A stretch of 64,000 bases of DNA from NCBI GenBank assembly GCA_033032865.1, contig JAWHQI010000005.1, positions 11,680,001 through 11,744,000 of the forward strand, read 5' to 3'. How positions within the stretch are numbered: the first letter of the stretch is position 1; every line of letters starts with the position of its first letter. The notes beneath the pieces are model-generated. The model searched no databases and was not told the origin of the DNA. It saw only the letters and a program-made list of their open reading frames with translations. The DNA is from Dactylorhiza incarnata. Taxonomy: Eukaryota; Streptophyta; Magnoliopsida; Asparagales; Orchidaceae. A program made the translations under genes and the position numbers. This document shows, one piece after another, positions 20,826 to 31,383 of this stretch.

Positions 20826-23800
20826 TATCTAATCATTTGCATGAAGTAGAAATCAACTAAAAAAATAAAATATCAATTATCTACTTCATGATATGCTTAA
20901 TTCCCCTTTTGTTTTTTTGTTTTTATTTTTGTTGAACCATCATGATATGATCACTTTATACGACTTGTGATATGACTTTCTCATATTAAACCCAAATTCA
21001 TAAATAAATCAAATTGAATAAAATTGAATAAATAGTCATGTCATTGTTCAAGTGATCTATTTATCCTTTTTATTTCTATCCTTCTAAATCCATTTCCTAA
21101 AAGTCTTATAAAATTTGAAAAATTAAATTTGTTATATGATATTATTAAGACTAAATGAAAGAAGTGTCAAAATGGATTTAAAAGGTGTATTTAGGGGTAT
21201 TAGGCTAAATTTATAAAATGCGCAAGTTTTGCTTAGGTAGTTAATATATTTGCGTCATTTTCAATTACCCCAAGTATGTTTAATCATAATCATGTTTAAA
21301 TCGGAATTGAAAATTTGCATAAATATTATTTCACTTATTTATGATCATTTCACTTATGCATATGTTGTGCAAAACTCAATAATTAAGGTTTAATAAATAT
21401 GAAACTCTAATGAAGATGAAACTCATGTACTAATTTTAACTTCCGCAACTTTTTGCGATTTCTTCTCGTCTCATCACTTCATTAGACAGGCCTTACATTG
21501 CAAAAACATAATTAAGAAAAATCGGAAGCAAAATCAAAGAAAATCAAGGCTATACGATCAAAATAAGCACTCTCTGTGAGCTAACGCAGGCGCTAGGACC
21601 TAACGTCGGCGCTAGCTCGAGTCTCCAGTTTTCTGAAATTTTAAAATTCTGAAAAATGCTTAAAAATATATTAATCTATATGTACTACTCATTTTTGCAA
21701 TTCTGCCTATAATTAATTTTTGAAAAATCAAATACAAAAATCCAAAAGCCAAATTACAAACAAAAATATATGTTTTGCCTTTGTGTTTTTTGTCATTTGT
21801 TTAAATTCTATTTCTAAAAGCAAAAATCAAATACAAAAATATAAAACAAAAAAAATTATCAAAAATTGTTATTTTTTTAACTTAAGTTTTCTATTTACAT
21901 GTATCTTGCGAAAGGGTGATTTGGGCTATCATCCCATCATATCACCTAGTACCGGGCGAACCTCTCACAGGGTAGTCCTCGGGAAGTCCAAGATCAAATT
22001 ATAAGAGTTCAAACTTTAAATTAAAATTATTTTGCAAAAATATCAAAAATACTGTATGGACTTTATTGAGAAAATCAAGCATGATTTAATCTATTACTTA
22101 GAACTTCTATAATGTTGCAATTTATCTTTTCAAACTACGTTGAACATTGCTTTCATCATGCTTTGATATATCTATTAATATGTGCATCAATTATATTGAA
22201 AAAGTTGTGTAGAACTAAGCTTAGCATGCCTCTAAGTATTAGTAAATGTTTTATGTTTGATAATGATCGCTATTCACTCACTTATTTTGGCATTGTCTAC
22301 ATATGTGTTTAATCTAAGAATGCTTATGTATGTTTTGTAATAGTACAATGAATTAAAATTGCACAAGTATCTTACCTACACAACCTTTATTTGCACTTTA
22401 AAAGTTAAGAAAAGTGGTTATGTTTTTATAAATTATATTGGTTTGCAAAACAAGTGTATTCTGAGAACTTTGTACAAAATAAAAAATCATAAAATAAAGT
22501 GACAAAGATAAATTCACCAAGCACTACTTGAACCTCCTGATAAGTCTTAATAAGCATTGTGAGGTTGAGCACCTTGGAAAGAATAGTAAAGAATCTTGTG
22601 CAAACCATAACTTTCTTTCAAAATAAAAAACCACTTATTCTTATGTACACCGGATCACTAGTCTCAACATTACAAATAAAATATGTGATCCCTCAAGCAC
22701 TACTTTGCACCCTGATAAGTCTTAATGAGCATTGTGTGTGCAAAGCACCTTGGTAGTTGTACATTTCTGTGTGCATTGAAGTTTGTGGAAGTAAAACTAT
22801 TTGTGTTTTATTGTGCTCTTTACTTTACATATTTCTTATATTTTTGATTAAAACATTTGTTTACTCTACTCAAAAATACACTTATGTGCACATCATTATC
22901 TTCCATAACACTTCTTCTCATGAGTATTGGATCCTAATGCTAATTCTATACTACTCTTTACTTATGAAATGCACTAGATAACCTAACATGCTTTCTACAA
23001 TGTTTGGTATGTTTTGAAATTGTGAATTAAAGTAACATTGTAGTAATCTCTTTTTGATAACATTATTTCATGCTTGGTTACTTTATTATCAAACTTAAAG
23101 ATATTAATTGAAAAATGATTTACAAAAACATCTTCTTTTTGAAATGTAACGCATATATCTTTCTATGGATCATCATTGATTATAATAAGATGTTTCTTGT
23201 ATTTCTAAAAGTCTTCCGCATCATTACCATATAATTGTTTTACCTTGCGATTTCATGCTTATTTAAAGTCTTTTATTTTGTGTGCATCATCACTTGAATC
23301 TTCAAATTCCTTTCTTGCAATAAGTGGTAGACTTGCTTGGTAAACTTTATATTGGATGCTTTTAACATGATTTTTTTGCTATAAAACTCTGATTTATTTC
23401 TATGAAAATTGTTATATTAAAAACTCTAATTCATTAATGGATTTCAAAATAGCTATGTGAGTGTTTTCATAAATTCAAATAAAAATATAAACTCATAGGC
23501 CATGTCATTAGATTTAAAACGCTTAAATGTTTCCAATAATTATTACCCACGACTTCATTTCTCACCATAGCGGGGGCGTAGGGTTGTAGACATTAGATAA
23601 CCTTTATCTCTAGTCATGTCTTGTCCTTAACCGGGGAGGGTTCCAGTGGGGCCTTGCGAGGCACTGGGGGGAAAGAGTGCTAGGTTGAGTTTTGTCTAGT
23701 GTTTGCATATGGGACTAACACCCAAACCTATGGCATGTTTGCAGCTCCTCATGCCCATCCGTCACTTAGTACGGGGCTAGGGTGTAGACATATTGTCTGG

Positions 23801-24268
23801 GTAGTTTAGTTACTTGGAAATCATTACATTTTGTTTATGCTACAAACTCTGATTTATGAAAATGTTGTAATACACAAACTCTGATCTATTTCAATAAAAA
23901 ATATTCTAAAACTCCTTATCATTTCCTTATCTACAAGCTCGATCATGCTTTTATCTTACTATCAACTTTTAAGTGGTGTCTCCTTACCCGCTTTTGCTAA
24001 TAACAAAAGGGGGAGAACTAACATGATAAATATAATCTGCTATCAAAATAAAAAAAACCAACATGATTAATTAAGATGATAGCTTACATATTAGGGGAGC
24101 ATTCACTTAGGTGGGGCATGTATTTAGGGGGAGCAATTCTAAATGCTAAAATCATTAATTATCCTAAGTCATCACTCTCTCACACACACAAGTATGTTTC
24201 TTCATGCTTATATATATTAATGCTCTGATTTATCATTAATGGTTTTGTTATTATCAAAAGGGGGAGTT
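20826..24268 (+). other. Noncoding interior of element A
   Basis: This is 3.4 kb of AT-rich sequence without pol. Notable contents are LTR-like palindromes at 21583-21622 (GCTAACGCAGGCGCTAGG and relatives); the 90-bp motif shared with two other elements at 21905-21997; two hairpins with pairing-preserving arms at 22515-22577 and 22694-22753; a GC-rich island at about 23560-23830 with the hairpin CCAGTG...CACTGG at 23643-23667; and several purine tracts from 24001. Small frames here are not protein-like. Confidence 0.7.
24253..24268 (+). promoter_or_regulatory. Polypurine tract of element A
   Basis: ATCAAAAGGGGGAGTT directly precedes the 3' LTR. Near copies lie upstream (TAACAAAAGGGGGAGAA at about 24000; GGGGAG at about 24096; TTAGGGGGAG at about 24125). 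Repetition of the PPT is a reported Sirevirus trait. Confidence 0.85.
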
Positions 24269-25156
24269 TGTTGGAACATGGTCTTCCGCATCTCCTAGGT
24301 TTGAGAATAACAAAACCTATGTGTATTTGATCTTGTGTGTTTAAGTGTGCAGGATAACAAATTCCACATGACTCAAGGATTACATAAGAAGGTTGCCCCC
24401 AAAGTTGAGCCAACAAATCCAAAACATCTACTAGCGCTGGCGGTAGTACTAGCGCAGGCGCTAGCTGCCGTTCGACGAACTGTTAGCGGCGCTCGACGAA
24501 ATGCTCATAACGGCGTTAGACGAAAATTTCGTTCGACAAACTCCTAGCGGCGTTTGACGAATTCTCATTCGACAAAATTTTCGTTCGACAAACTCTTAGA
24601 GGCCTTCGACGAATTCTTGTTCGACGAAATATCGGATTAAGCGCAATTGCCGTGAGAACTTATAGAAGGAGATAGCGCCAGGCGATATTCGATAGCGCAT
24701 GAGATAGCGAGGAGCACAGTTGGCAAGGGAAAATTGTTTCCTCAGATTGAAGATTCTGCCGCGCAGAATGTGTCCTAATATGGGATAGCGCCGGCGGTAG
24801 CACTAGCGTAGGCGCTAGCGCTAAGTCTATAAAAAGGCCATCTTGGCTCCGTCTTCCTAATCTTCTTGAGATCCAGAATTCTAGAGCTTCGTTCCACAAC
24901 ATAGAGAGGAAGTTTCAGAGAGATACTCCCACAAATCCATAAAGTCTAAAGGAGATCCGTAGAGAAGATTTCAACACTCATCATCATGACGAAAGACCGC
25001 ATCGACTACGATCATACTCTGCATCTTCGTCTACTTCTCCAAGAGATCCACATAGAGGGAGTTTTACATTATTGTTTATTTATTTCACATCTTTTCTGTA
25101 ATCTTTTTATTTCACATCTTTTCATACTCTGCGTCTTCGTCTACTTCTCCAAGAGA
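24269..25156 (+). repeat. 3' LTR of element A, truncated
   Basis: It matches the 5' LTR from TGTTGGA through the palindromes and the TATA box to about 25104, with scattered substitutions. At 25105-25156 there is a patchwork: the words 'TTTATTTCACATCTTTTC' and 'CTACTTCTCCAAGAGA' occur a second time. Element F sequence then begins. The last 350 bp or so of the LTR are missing. Confidence 0.85.
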
Positions 25157-25880
25157 CCGCTCGGCCGATGTCCTGTTCTTGTCCACGCTGCAAAGCATGA
25201 AACTCACAAAAGATAAGCTCATCCCCGCGGCCAGACCCGTCTATGGCGTCGACAACTGACCCATTCCAGTTCAGGTCATGATCATCCTTCCCGTCATGTT
25301 AGGTGAATTCCCGAAGCGATAGACGCACGACATCCAGTTCATGGTGGTAGAGTCCACCTCCTCCTACAATGCCATCTTTGGAAGACTGCTTCAATCCAAT
25401 TTTGGAGCAATCCCATCCATTCTGCACCTGGATATGAAGTTCCCGACCGCCTCAGGGATAGGGGTCATAAGTGGAAACCAAGAAGCGGCACGAACGTGTT
25501 TCCTAAAGCAGGCACAACCAATGGAAGCAACCGTCTTCAATATCGATAACTTTGACTTACGAGATGAAGCCACCCTACATCGCGGATCTCCCGTCAAAGG
25601 GCTCATAGAAGTGCCACTCTCCCATCAGGATCCGACCCGGAAAGTTCAGGTTGGGTCCCTTATGTCCAAAGAAGAGAGAGAGGAATACGCCTTATTCCTC
25701 CGCGCCAATGAAGATATCTTCGCATGGAGCCCGAAAGATATGCATGAGGTAGATCCTCAGGTCATCTTTCACTCCCTGAATATACACCCAGCCTGCAGGC
25801 CAGTAATCCAGAAGAATGGAACTTCACCCCAGAGCGGCACAAGGCAATCGAAGAGGAGGTAGAGAAGCTCCTAGAAGCGC
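25157..25880 (+). pseudogene. Protease remnant and linker, element F
   Basis: Translation starts in Tat-type protease just after the catalytic Asp-containing triad ('SADVLF' is kept, the preceding residues are lost). It continues through 'FMVVESTSSYNAIFGR' and the linker 'MKFPTASGIG' to the entry into RT. There are stops before 25341, then 174 open codons to 25862. The truncation point is the junction with element A. Confidence 0.8.
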
Positions 25881-27010
25881 AGTTCATCTGCGAAGCGAAA
25901 TACCCCATATGGTTAGCCAATGTGGTCATGGTAAATAAGGCCTCAGGGAAGTGGTGGATGTGCATCGACTACAGTAATCTGAATCTGGCGTGCCGAAGGA
26001 TAGTTTCCCCCTTCTGAGAATCGATCAGCTGGTCGACACAATAGCCGGACATGAGCTCCTCAGTTTCATGGATGCATACTCAGGCTACAACCAAATCAGG
26101 ATGGACCTAGAAGACGGATATCACACCGCATTTTGAACATACAAAGGAGTTTACTGCTACAAAGTTATGCCGTTTGGCCTTAAGAATGTCGGGGCAACCT
26201 ACCAGAGGCTAATGAACAAAGTATTCAAAGACCTCATCGGAGGCACAATGGAGGTTTACATAGACGACATGCTGATAAAGAGCATCCGCCGCCGTGACCA
26301 CTTAGAAGATTTGGAAAGGTGCTTTCAGCTCCTTCGTCATTTCCAAATGCGGCTCAACCCCAGCAAGTGTGCTTTTGGTGTAACGGCAAGAAAGTTCCTG
26401 GATTTCATGGTGACCCATTGAGGGATCGAGGCAAACCCGGAAAAGATCAAGGTGCTACGAGACATGTCGCCACCCCGTTCAATCAAGGAGATGCAACGCT
26501 TAAATGGAAGGATTACCACTCTTTTGCAATTTCAGGCACGAACGGGAGATAAATATCTCCCCTTCTTCAAAATCCTCAGTGGGGCACGTCACTCTGGGTT
26601 CCAGTGGATGGACGAATGCCAAACGTCTTTAGAGCACCTCAAACAATACCTGGCTTCGCCCCCACTTTTATCCAAACCTATCCCTGGATAAGTCTTGTTC
26701 CTTTATCCCCCACGACCGTCAGCTCGGTGCTAGTAAAAGACGAAGGACGAGCCCAATGACCTATTTACTTCCTTAGCAAGGTCCTCACCGATGTCGAAGC
26801 CAGATACCCGACGACCGATAAGACAGCCTTTCCATAGTCTCTTCAGCAAGAAAGCTCCGACCCTACTTCCAAGCCCACTTGATAAAAGTGTTAACTCAGT
26901 TACCATTGCGAGTCATTCTCCAGAAATCGAAAGTATCCGGGAGATTAGTAAAGTGGGCAGTCGAGCTGGGCGAGTTCGACATCCAATTCCTACCACGTCC
27001 AGACATCAAA
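25881..27010 (+). pseudogene. Reverse transcriptase and RNase H, element F
   Basis: RT motifs are visible in order: 'WWMCIDYSNLN' (about 25950), 'FMDAYSGYNQI' (about 26065), 'MPFGLKNVGATYQRLMNK' (26167 on) and the catalytic 'VYIDDML' (about 26254). Then come 'LNPSKCAFGV' and the connection region to about 26690. RNase H follows in degraded form to 'WAVELGEFDIQF' and the 'RPDIKSQVLVDFI' block. There are in-frame stops (a TGA near 26135 inside the RT core, 26419, 26689) and at least two frameshifts. The YIDD box is intact. Confidence 0.85.
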
Positions 27011-27490
27011 TCTCAAGTACTTGTCGATTTCATTGTAGAAAATACTCTACATCCGGAGGCCGCCTCTGTAAAAGACATCTCCACCACTCGTTGGACTCTC
27101 TATGTCAACGGGGCTTCTGCGGCCGAAGGAGCCAGAGCAGGATTGCAACTAATCAGCCCAGAGGGCATCACTTTGGAGTACGACCTCCGATTGAGGTTCC
27201 CGACAACCAACAACTTTGCTGAATATGAGGCCCTGATCGCCGGCCTAGGCTTGTCGTCGACTGCAAAGTAGAAAACCTGACAATCTACATTGATTCACAG
27301 TTGGTGGCCTCGCAGGTCGAGGGGAATTACGAGGCAAAGAACGACCAAATGATACAATATCTCATATTTGTGAAGTCCCTCCTACAGAAAATACCATCGC
27401 ACCAGATTTTGCACATCCCTAGAGAGCAAAACTCCAGAGCAGACACACTCTCCAAGCTTGTAACCTCCCCTTCTAATTATCAATCTTGAA
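27011..27490 (+). pseudogene. Second (archaeal-type) RNase H, element F
   Basis: 'WTLYVNGASAAEGARAGLQL' begins the domain at about 27093. 'NNFAEYEALIAGL' contains the Glu of the active site, and 'IDSQLVASQVEGNYEAKN' and 'REQNSRADTLSKL' follow. The first catalytic Asp appears as Asn (YVNG where the family has YVDG). A frameshift lies at about 27265. This extra domain is the diagnostic feature of Tat elements. Confidence 0.8.
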
Positions 27491-27499
27491 GGCATCGGA

Positions 27500-28421
27500 T
27501 CGAAGACATCATGACTCCCAGCAATCACAGAGCATGGGAGATCGCAGAAATTGGCGAACAAGGGTCATCCTGGATGACACCCATCCGAGCCTACGTTGAG
27601 CGTGGAGACCTTCCCGACAACCGGTTGGAAGCATGATGGTTGAGAATACAAGTCGCCTCATACGTCATCATTGAAGGAGAGCTTTACAAGTGGGCCTTTT
27701 CTGGGCCCTATCTAAAGTGCCCTCCGGCAGCGGAGGCAGAGTACACCTGAAAGGAAGTCCTTGGCGAGATATGTGGAGAGCATCTAGGAGCGAGAGCTCT
27801 GGTCCAAAAGATCCTACGTCAAGGTTATTATTGGCCAACAATGAAGAAGGACGCCGCCAAACTCGTCCAAAAGTGAAAAAGCTGTCAGCTCCATGCCAAC
27901 GTCCCTCATCAACCCCCTGTGGCAGATACAATGCTCCAACGCGCCTGGCCGTTTTCTCAGTGGGGAATCGATCTCCTCGGTCCTCTCTCCATGGCCTCCA
28001 TCTAGAGAAAGTTCATCGTCATGGATATTGATTATTTCACAAAGTGGTTAGAAGCTGAACCCCTCGCCAAAATTACGGAGGAGAATGCCAAACAGTTTGT
28101 GTGGAAGAACATCGTCTGCCGCTTTGGAATTCCAGCAATAATCGTTGCCGACAACGACACTCAGTTTACAGGAAAGTCATTCACCAAGATGTGCGAAGAC
28201 CTGAAGATTAATCTTCGCCATACGGTCGTAGCTCACCCACAAACGAACGGTCAAATTGAAGTAACGAATTGCACCATACTCAAGGACTCAAGACCCACCT
28301 GTAGGAGGAAGAAGGGCAGTGGGTCGACGCACTCCCAAATGTTCTATGGGCATACCGTACCACCAAAAGGACTCCCATGGGGGAAACCCCATACAATCTC
28401 TGCTACGCCACAAAAGCGATC
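27500..28421 (+). pseudogene. Integrase N-terminal and core part, element F (interrupted)
   Basis: The zinc-binding region reads 'CGEHLGARALVQKILRQGYYWP' with a later Cys-to-stop change, so the HHCC site is broken. The core has 'DYFTKWLEAEP' (first Asp), 'VADNDTQFTG' (second Asp) and 'TNGQIEVTN' (Glu). There are several stops and shifts. Coding stops at 28421 where element B is inserted; the C-terminal part resumes at 35851. Confidence 0.85.
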
Positions 28422-29736
28422 TGTTGGGGAAATGATTTATCTTAACCCCTAGAAATGAGTAGAAAATGAGTTCTCAGAGTAAGATAATTAGTTTAAGTAA
28501 ATATGCGTCGAATAGTAATCGACGCAATGTCGAAGTGTAGTCGACATATCTCTCATACTGAGTCGAAGTAATTCTAATCAGAATTCGTTGTAACCAATGT
28601 CGACGTAACTCTGATTTCTAGTCGACGCACCCAGTAAAGTCGACGCACCTCTGTCAACGCTCTTTCCATATTTTCTCCTCGACGTCTAGCCAGGCTGAAA
28701 TTGACGCTTACGTCGAATAGTAATCGACGCACGTTGATTTCTGTGACAGATTCAAAAACACCCCAGATCTCTTTCCTTCTTTCCGTAGATCTGAATTTAA
28801 TGGAATTATATTATTCTTTTCTAGCCGTTCTGAAATAATCTTTCCTTCTAAATGATTCTTGGCTAATTTGATTAAGATTATTATGGACATTATTTGAAAA
28901 TAGAATGATCTTTTTCCTTCTACAGATATAATGATTATGGAAACTTTTCACTCTTACTGCTAATTGATTATTCTCCTATAGCAATATTTTGAATAAACAG
29001 AGCTATAAATACACAAGGAGGTCGACAAAGAAACAAAACAAGTGATCCACTCCATCCATTTGAAAAAGAGGAAAAGCTCCCAAGTGAAAAGTGAGAAAGC
29101 TGAGAAAAGTGAGAGTGCTGCAACAAAGAAAAAGCCTTCTTCTTCACCTCCTTCTAAAACCATACTGCTGCCATTTCTGAAAGCTCTCACTGAAAGAGAA
29201 AAGGTCCTACAATCTCCTTCTCACTATAGAAGAGAGATTTCAAATTCACTATACTTGTGCTTCTAATCTTCTTGCTAGGAAGAAGATTCTTTCTTGCTTC
29301 AATTATTTTTCTTCTACTTCTTCTTCTTATTCTTATTTCATTTTCAATTTGTGTAAAAGAGTTTTTAGAATCTCTCTTCAAAATATTCAGTTGTAGTGGT
29401 TCTAAGAGTCTCCTTATCAAAAGACTCAGGTTGGTTCTAAGAGTCTCCTTATCAAAAGACTCAGTGCAAGATAGTGAATTCCTACCAAGGGGGTAGAAGA
29501 GTGGACTACCCAAAGTTTGGGGAACCACTATATTTCTTTGTGTTATGCTGTGATTTTCTTTTTGCTATTTCTTTATTTATTTGATTAATTCTTGTTGGTG
29601 TGTGGGAAGCTTAAATCTGTGAATATTACATATATATATATATATTTATTAACTTTGCACAAAATATTTTTAAATCTCTATTCACCCCCCCCCCCCCCCT
29701 CTAGAGAATTCTAGTGAGGCTAACTGTGCACTTTCA
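28422..29736 (+). repeat. 5' LTR of element B
   Basis: It begins TGTTGGGG and ends GTGCACTTTCA. U3 (28505-28740) holds repeated opposing motifs, such as TGCGTCGA followed seven bases later by TCGACGCA. The TATA box is TATAAATAC (29004-29012). Two 36-bp direct repeats at 29399-29470 each form the hairpin GAGTCT-loop-AGACTC. A C-rich run of about 14 C lies just before the 3' end. Confidence 0.95.
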
Positions 29737-29738
29737 AT

Positions 29739-29750
29739 TGGTATCAAAGC
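29739..29750 (+). promoter_or_regulatory. Primer binding site, element B
   Basis: TGGTATCAAAGC, two bases after the LTR, matches the tRNA-iMet site with one change (A for G) from TGGTATCAGAGC. Confidence 0.85.
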
Positions 29751-29826
29751 GAGGTTGATCAAAAAGGTGTAACTCCTTGATCAAAAAGATCCTACCTCAT
29801 ATATATATATATTTCTAAAAAAATTT

Positions 29827-31073
29827 ATGGCACAAATCAAAGATTATACTTCCACCAGACCACCAATGTGCAATCTTGAAAAGTTTGCACTTTGGAAAAC
29901 AAGAATTAGAATTTATTTAAATTCTATTGATGGAGAACTATTTGATGTTATTATGACAGGTCCTCCCAAGCCATTCAAGAAGGACTCAAGTGGAGAGGTC
30001 ACACAAACACTTGCTCCAAGGGCTGAATGGACAGATGAAGAAAGAGAAAGGATTCATTGCTCAATCATTGAGTGATTCAGAATCTGAAGGAAGTACCTCA
30101 TCTGAAAATGATCTAGAAGAGGCTAAGCAAGAGGAAACCTGTTTGATGGCTACTGAGAAGCATGAAGATAAATCTCTGGTAAATATAACTGATGATATAG
30201 GATTTTTCTTCTACTGATTTCAAAAATAATTTCAAAGAATTTTGTTTAGATCAAGTCAAATCTGAGAAAGAAATAAAAAGGATAAAAAATGAATTGAACA
30301 ATCTCAAACAAATGGATACACAATATAAAAACTATGAGCTCAGTCAAGAACTCTCTAGATCAGAGGAACAACTAGATAAAATCAATACTGAAAATTAAAC
30401 ACTAAGAAATGAGCTAGCAAAGGCAAAAGCCTTTGAAGATTCTCTAAATGGCAGAAGTCAAAATCTCAAGAATATCTCTGAAAATCTCAATGATAGATTT
30501 AGACAACTAGAGCTAAATACTGATTTAGAACCCAGACCTCAATCATCCAGCAGATCTGTTTGGAGACATCCTATCCACTTCACTAGGAAGAATAATCTGA
30601 TAGGAGAAAATTCACAAGAAAATCCAAAAACAACTACTGTTTTCAATAAAAATAATTTCACTATATATGAAGGAATCCTAGGTAAATACCCTCAGAAAAG
30701 AAATAAATTTATGTCGAGTTATTATCGGCGTGCATCGAGTTCTACTCGACGCAACTTAAATGATGCATCGATTTCTAATCAACGCATACACCAAAGTGCG
30801 TCAACTTCCACTCGACGCAACTATAAACATACGTCGAATCCCCATCGACGCAACCAATCTGACAGGAATTTCTCCTTTTCCAAAAAGTCTTCTCAATCCA
30901 TTTCCTTTTATTATGAATACTATTTCTGCAATATTACCAAAGACTGCAGGTATGATAAGCCAACACTTCTAAAGAAGAAAGGGTACTCTGAAAGACCCAC
31001 TTATTCTTTCATTGAACCTTTCAATGTTGGAAGAAAGGTACCCCGGCTTAGCATGGTCCAAACTAATGTTTAA
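29827..31073 (+). pseudogene. Gag of element B, broken and internally deleted
   Basis: The N-terminus (29827) has the copia Gag 'FALWKTRIRIYL' block. A frame change at about 30050, after 'WTDEERERI', joins directly to an acidic Ser/Glu-rich segment, so the central Gag part is missing. A coiled-coil region rich in Lys, Asn and Glu follows (30230-30510) with a TAA at 30397. Then comes an Arg/Ser-rich segment with repeated 'STRRN' (30711-30860). The expected CCHC knuckle (about 30905-30960) has lost two of its Cys. The DNA under the Arg-rich segment repeats the LTR palindrome. Confidence 0.75.
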
Positions 31074-31320
31074 ACCTTATGTGCAGGTGCATCACATCTT
31101 CAGGTTGGTGTGGTACTTGGACAGTGGATGCTCCATGCACATGACAGGGTACAAAAATCTATTAACTAACTTTGAGGATAGACTTGGACCACTAGCGACT
31201 TTTGAAGACTCTAGCTGTGGGCAAACCAGGGGCTTTGGAGATTTCAAAAAAGGGAATGTAACCTTTAAGAATGTGGCAGTAGTCAAAGGACTAAAACACA
31301 ATCTGATAAGTATAAGTTAG
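31012..31320 (+). pseudogene. Aspartic protease, element B
   Basis: The active-site motif is 'WYLDSGCSMHMTG', followed by the family 'GFGDFKKGNVTFKNVAVVKGLKHNLISIS'-type region in which each element is recognisable. A stop at 31318 and a shift separate it from integrase. The catalytic Asp-Ser-Gly is intact. Confidence 0.85.
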
Positions 31321-31383
31321 ATATGTGACAGTGGTAAGTATGAGGCAAAATTTACCAAACTAGTTTGCCATGTTATTGATGTC

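Larger units (their letters stand above)
18076..25156 (+). mobile_element. Element A: Sirevirus-like copia element carrying only gag
   Basis: Two LTRs (18076-19317 and 24269-25156, the latter truncated), an iMet-type primer site, a broken gag, 3.4 kb of noncoding interior and a repeated purine tract define it. Protease, integrase, RT and RNase H are absent, so it could only have moved with enzymes from a relative. The internal purine tracts 'CAAAAGGGGGAG' occurring more than once before the 3' LTR are typical of Sireviruses. It was inserted into LTR D2. Confidence 0.85.

Noticed and set aside
28960..29528. Antisense frames in the element B LTRs (29 and 35 kb)
   Set aside because: They occur identically in both LTRs because the LTRs are duplicates; Phe/Ser- or Leu-rich from pyrimidine bias, no domain.
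30711..31073. Arg/Ser-rich frame read as a splicing-factor RS domain
   Set aside because: It lies in the copia gag position directly before the protease and its repeats come from the LTR palindrome.
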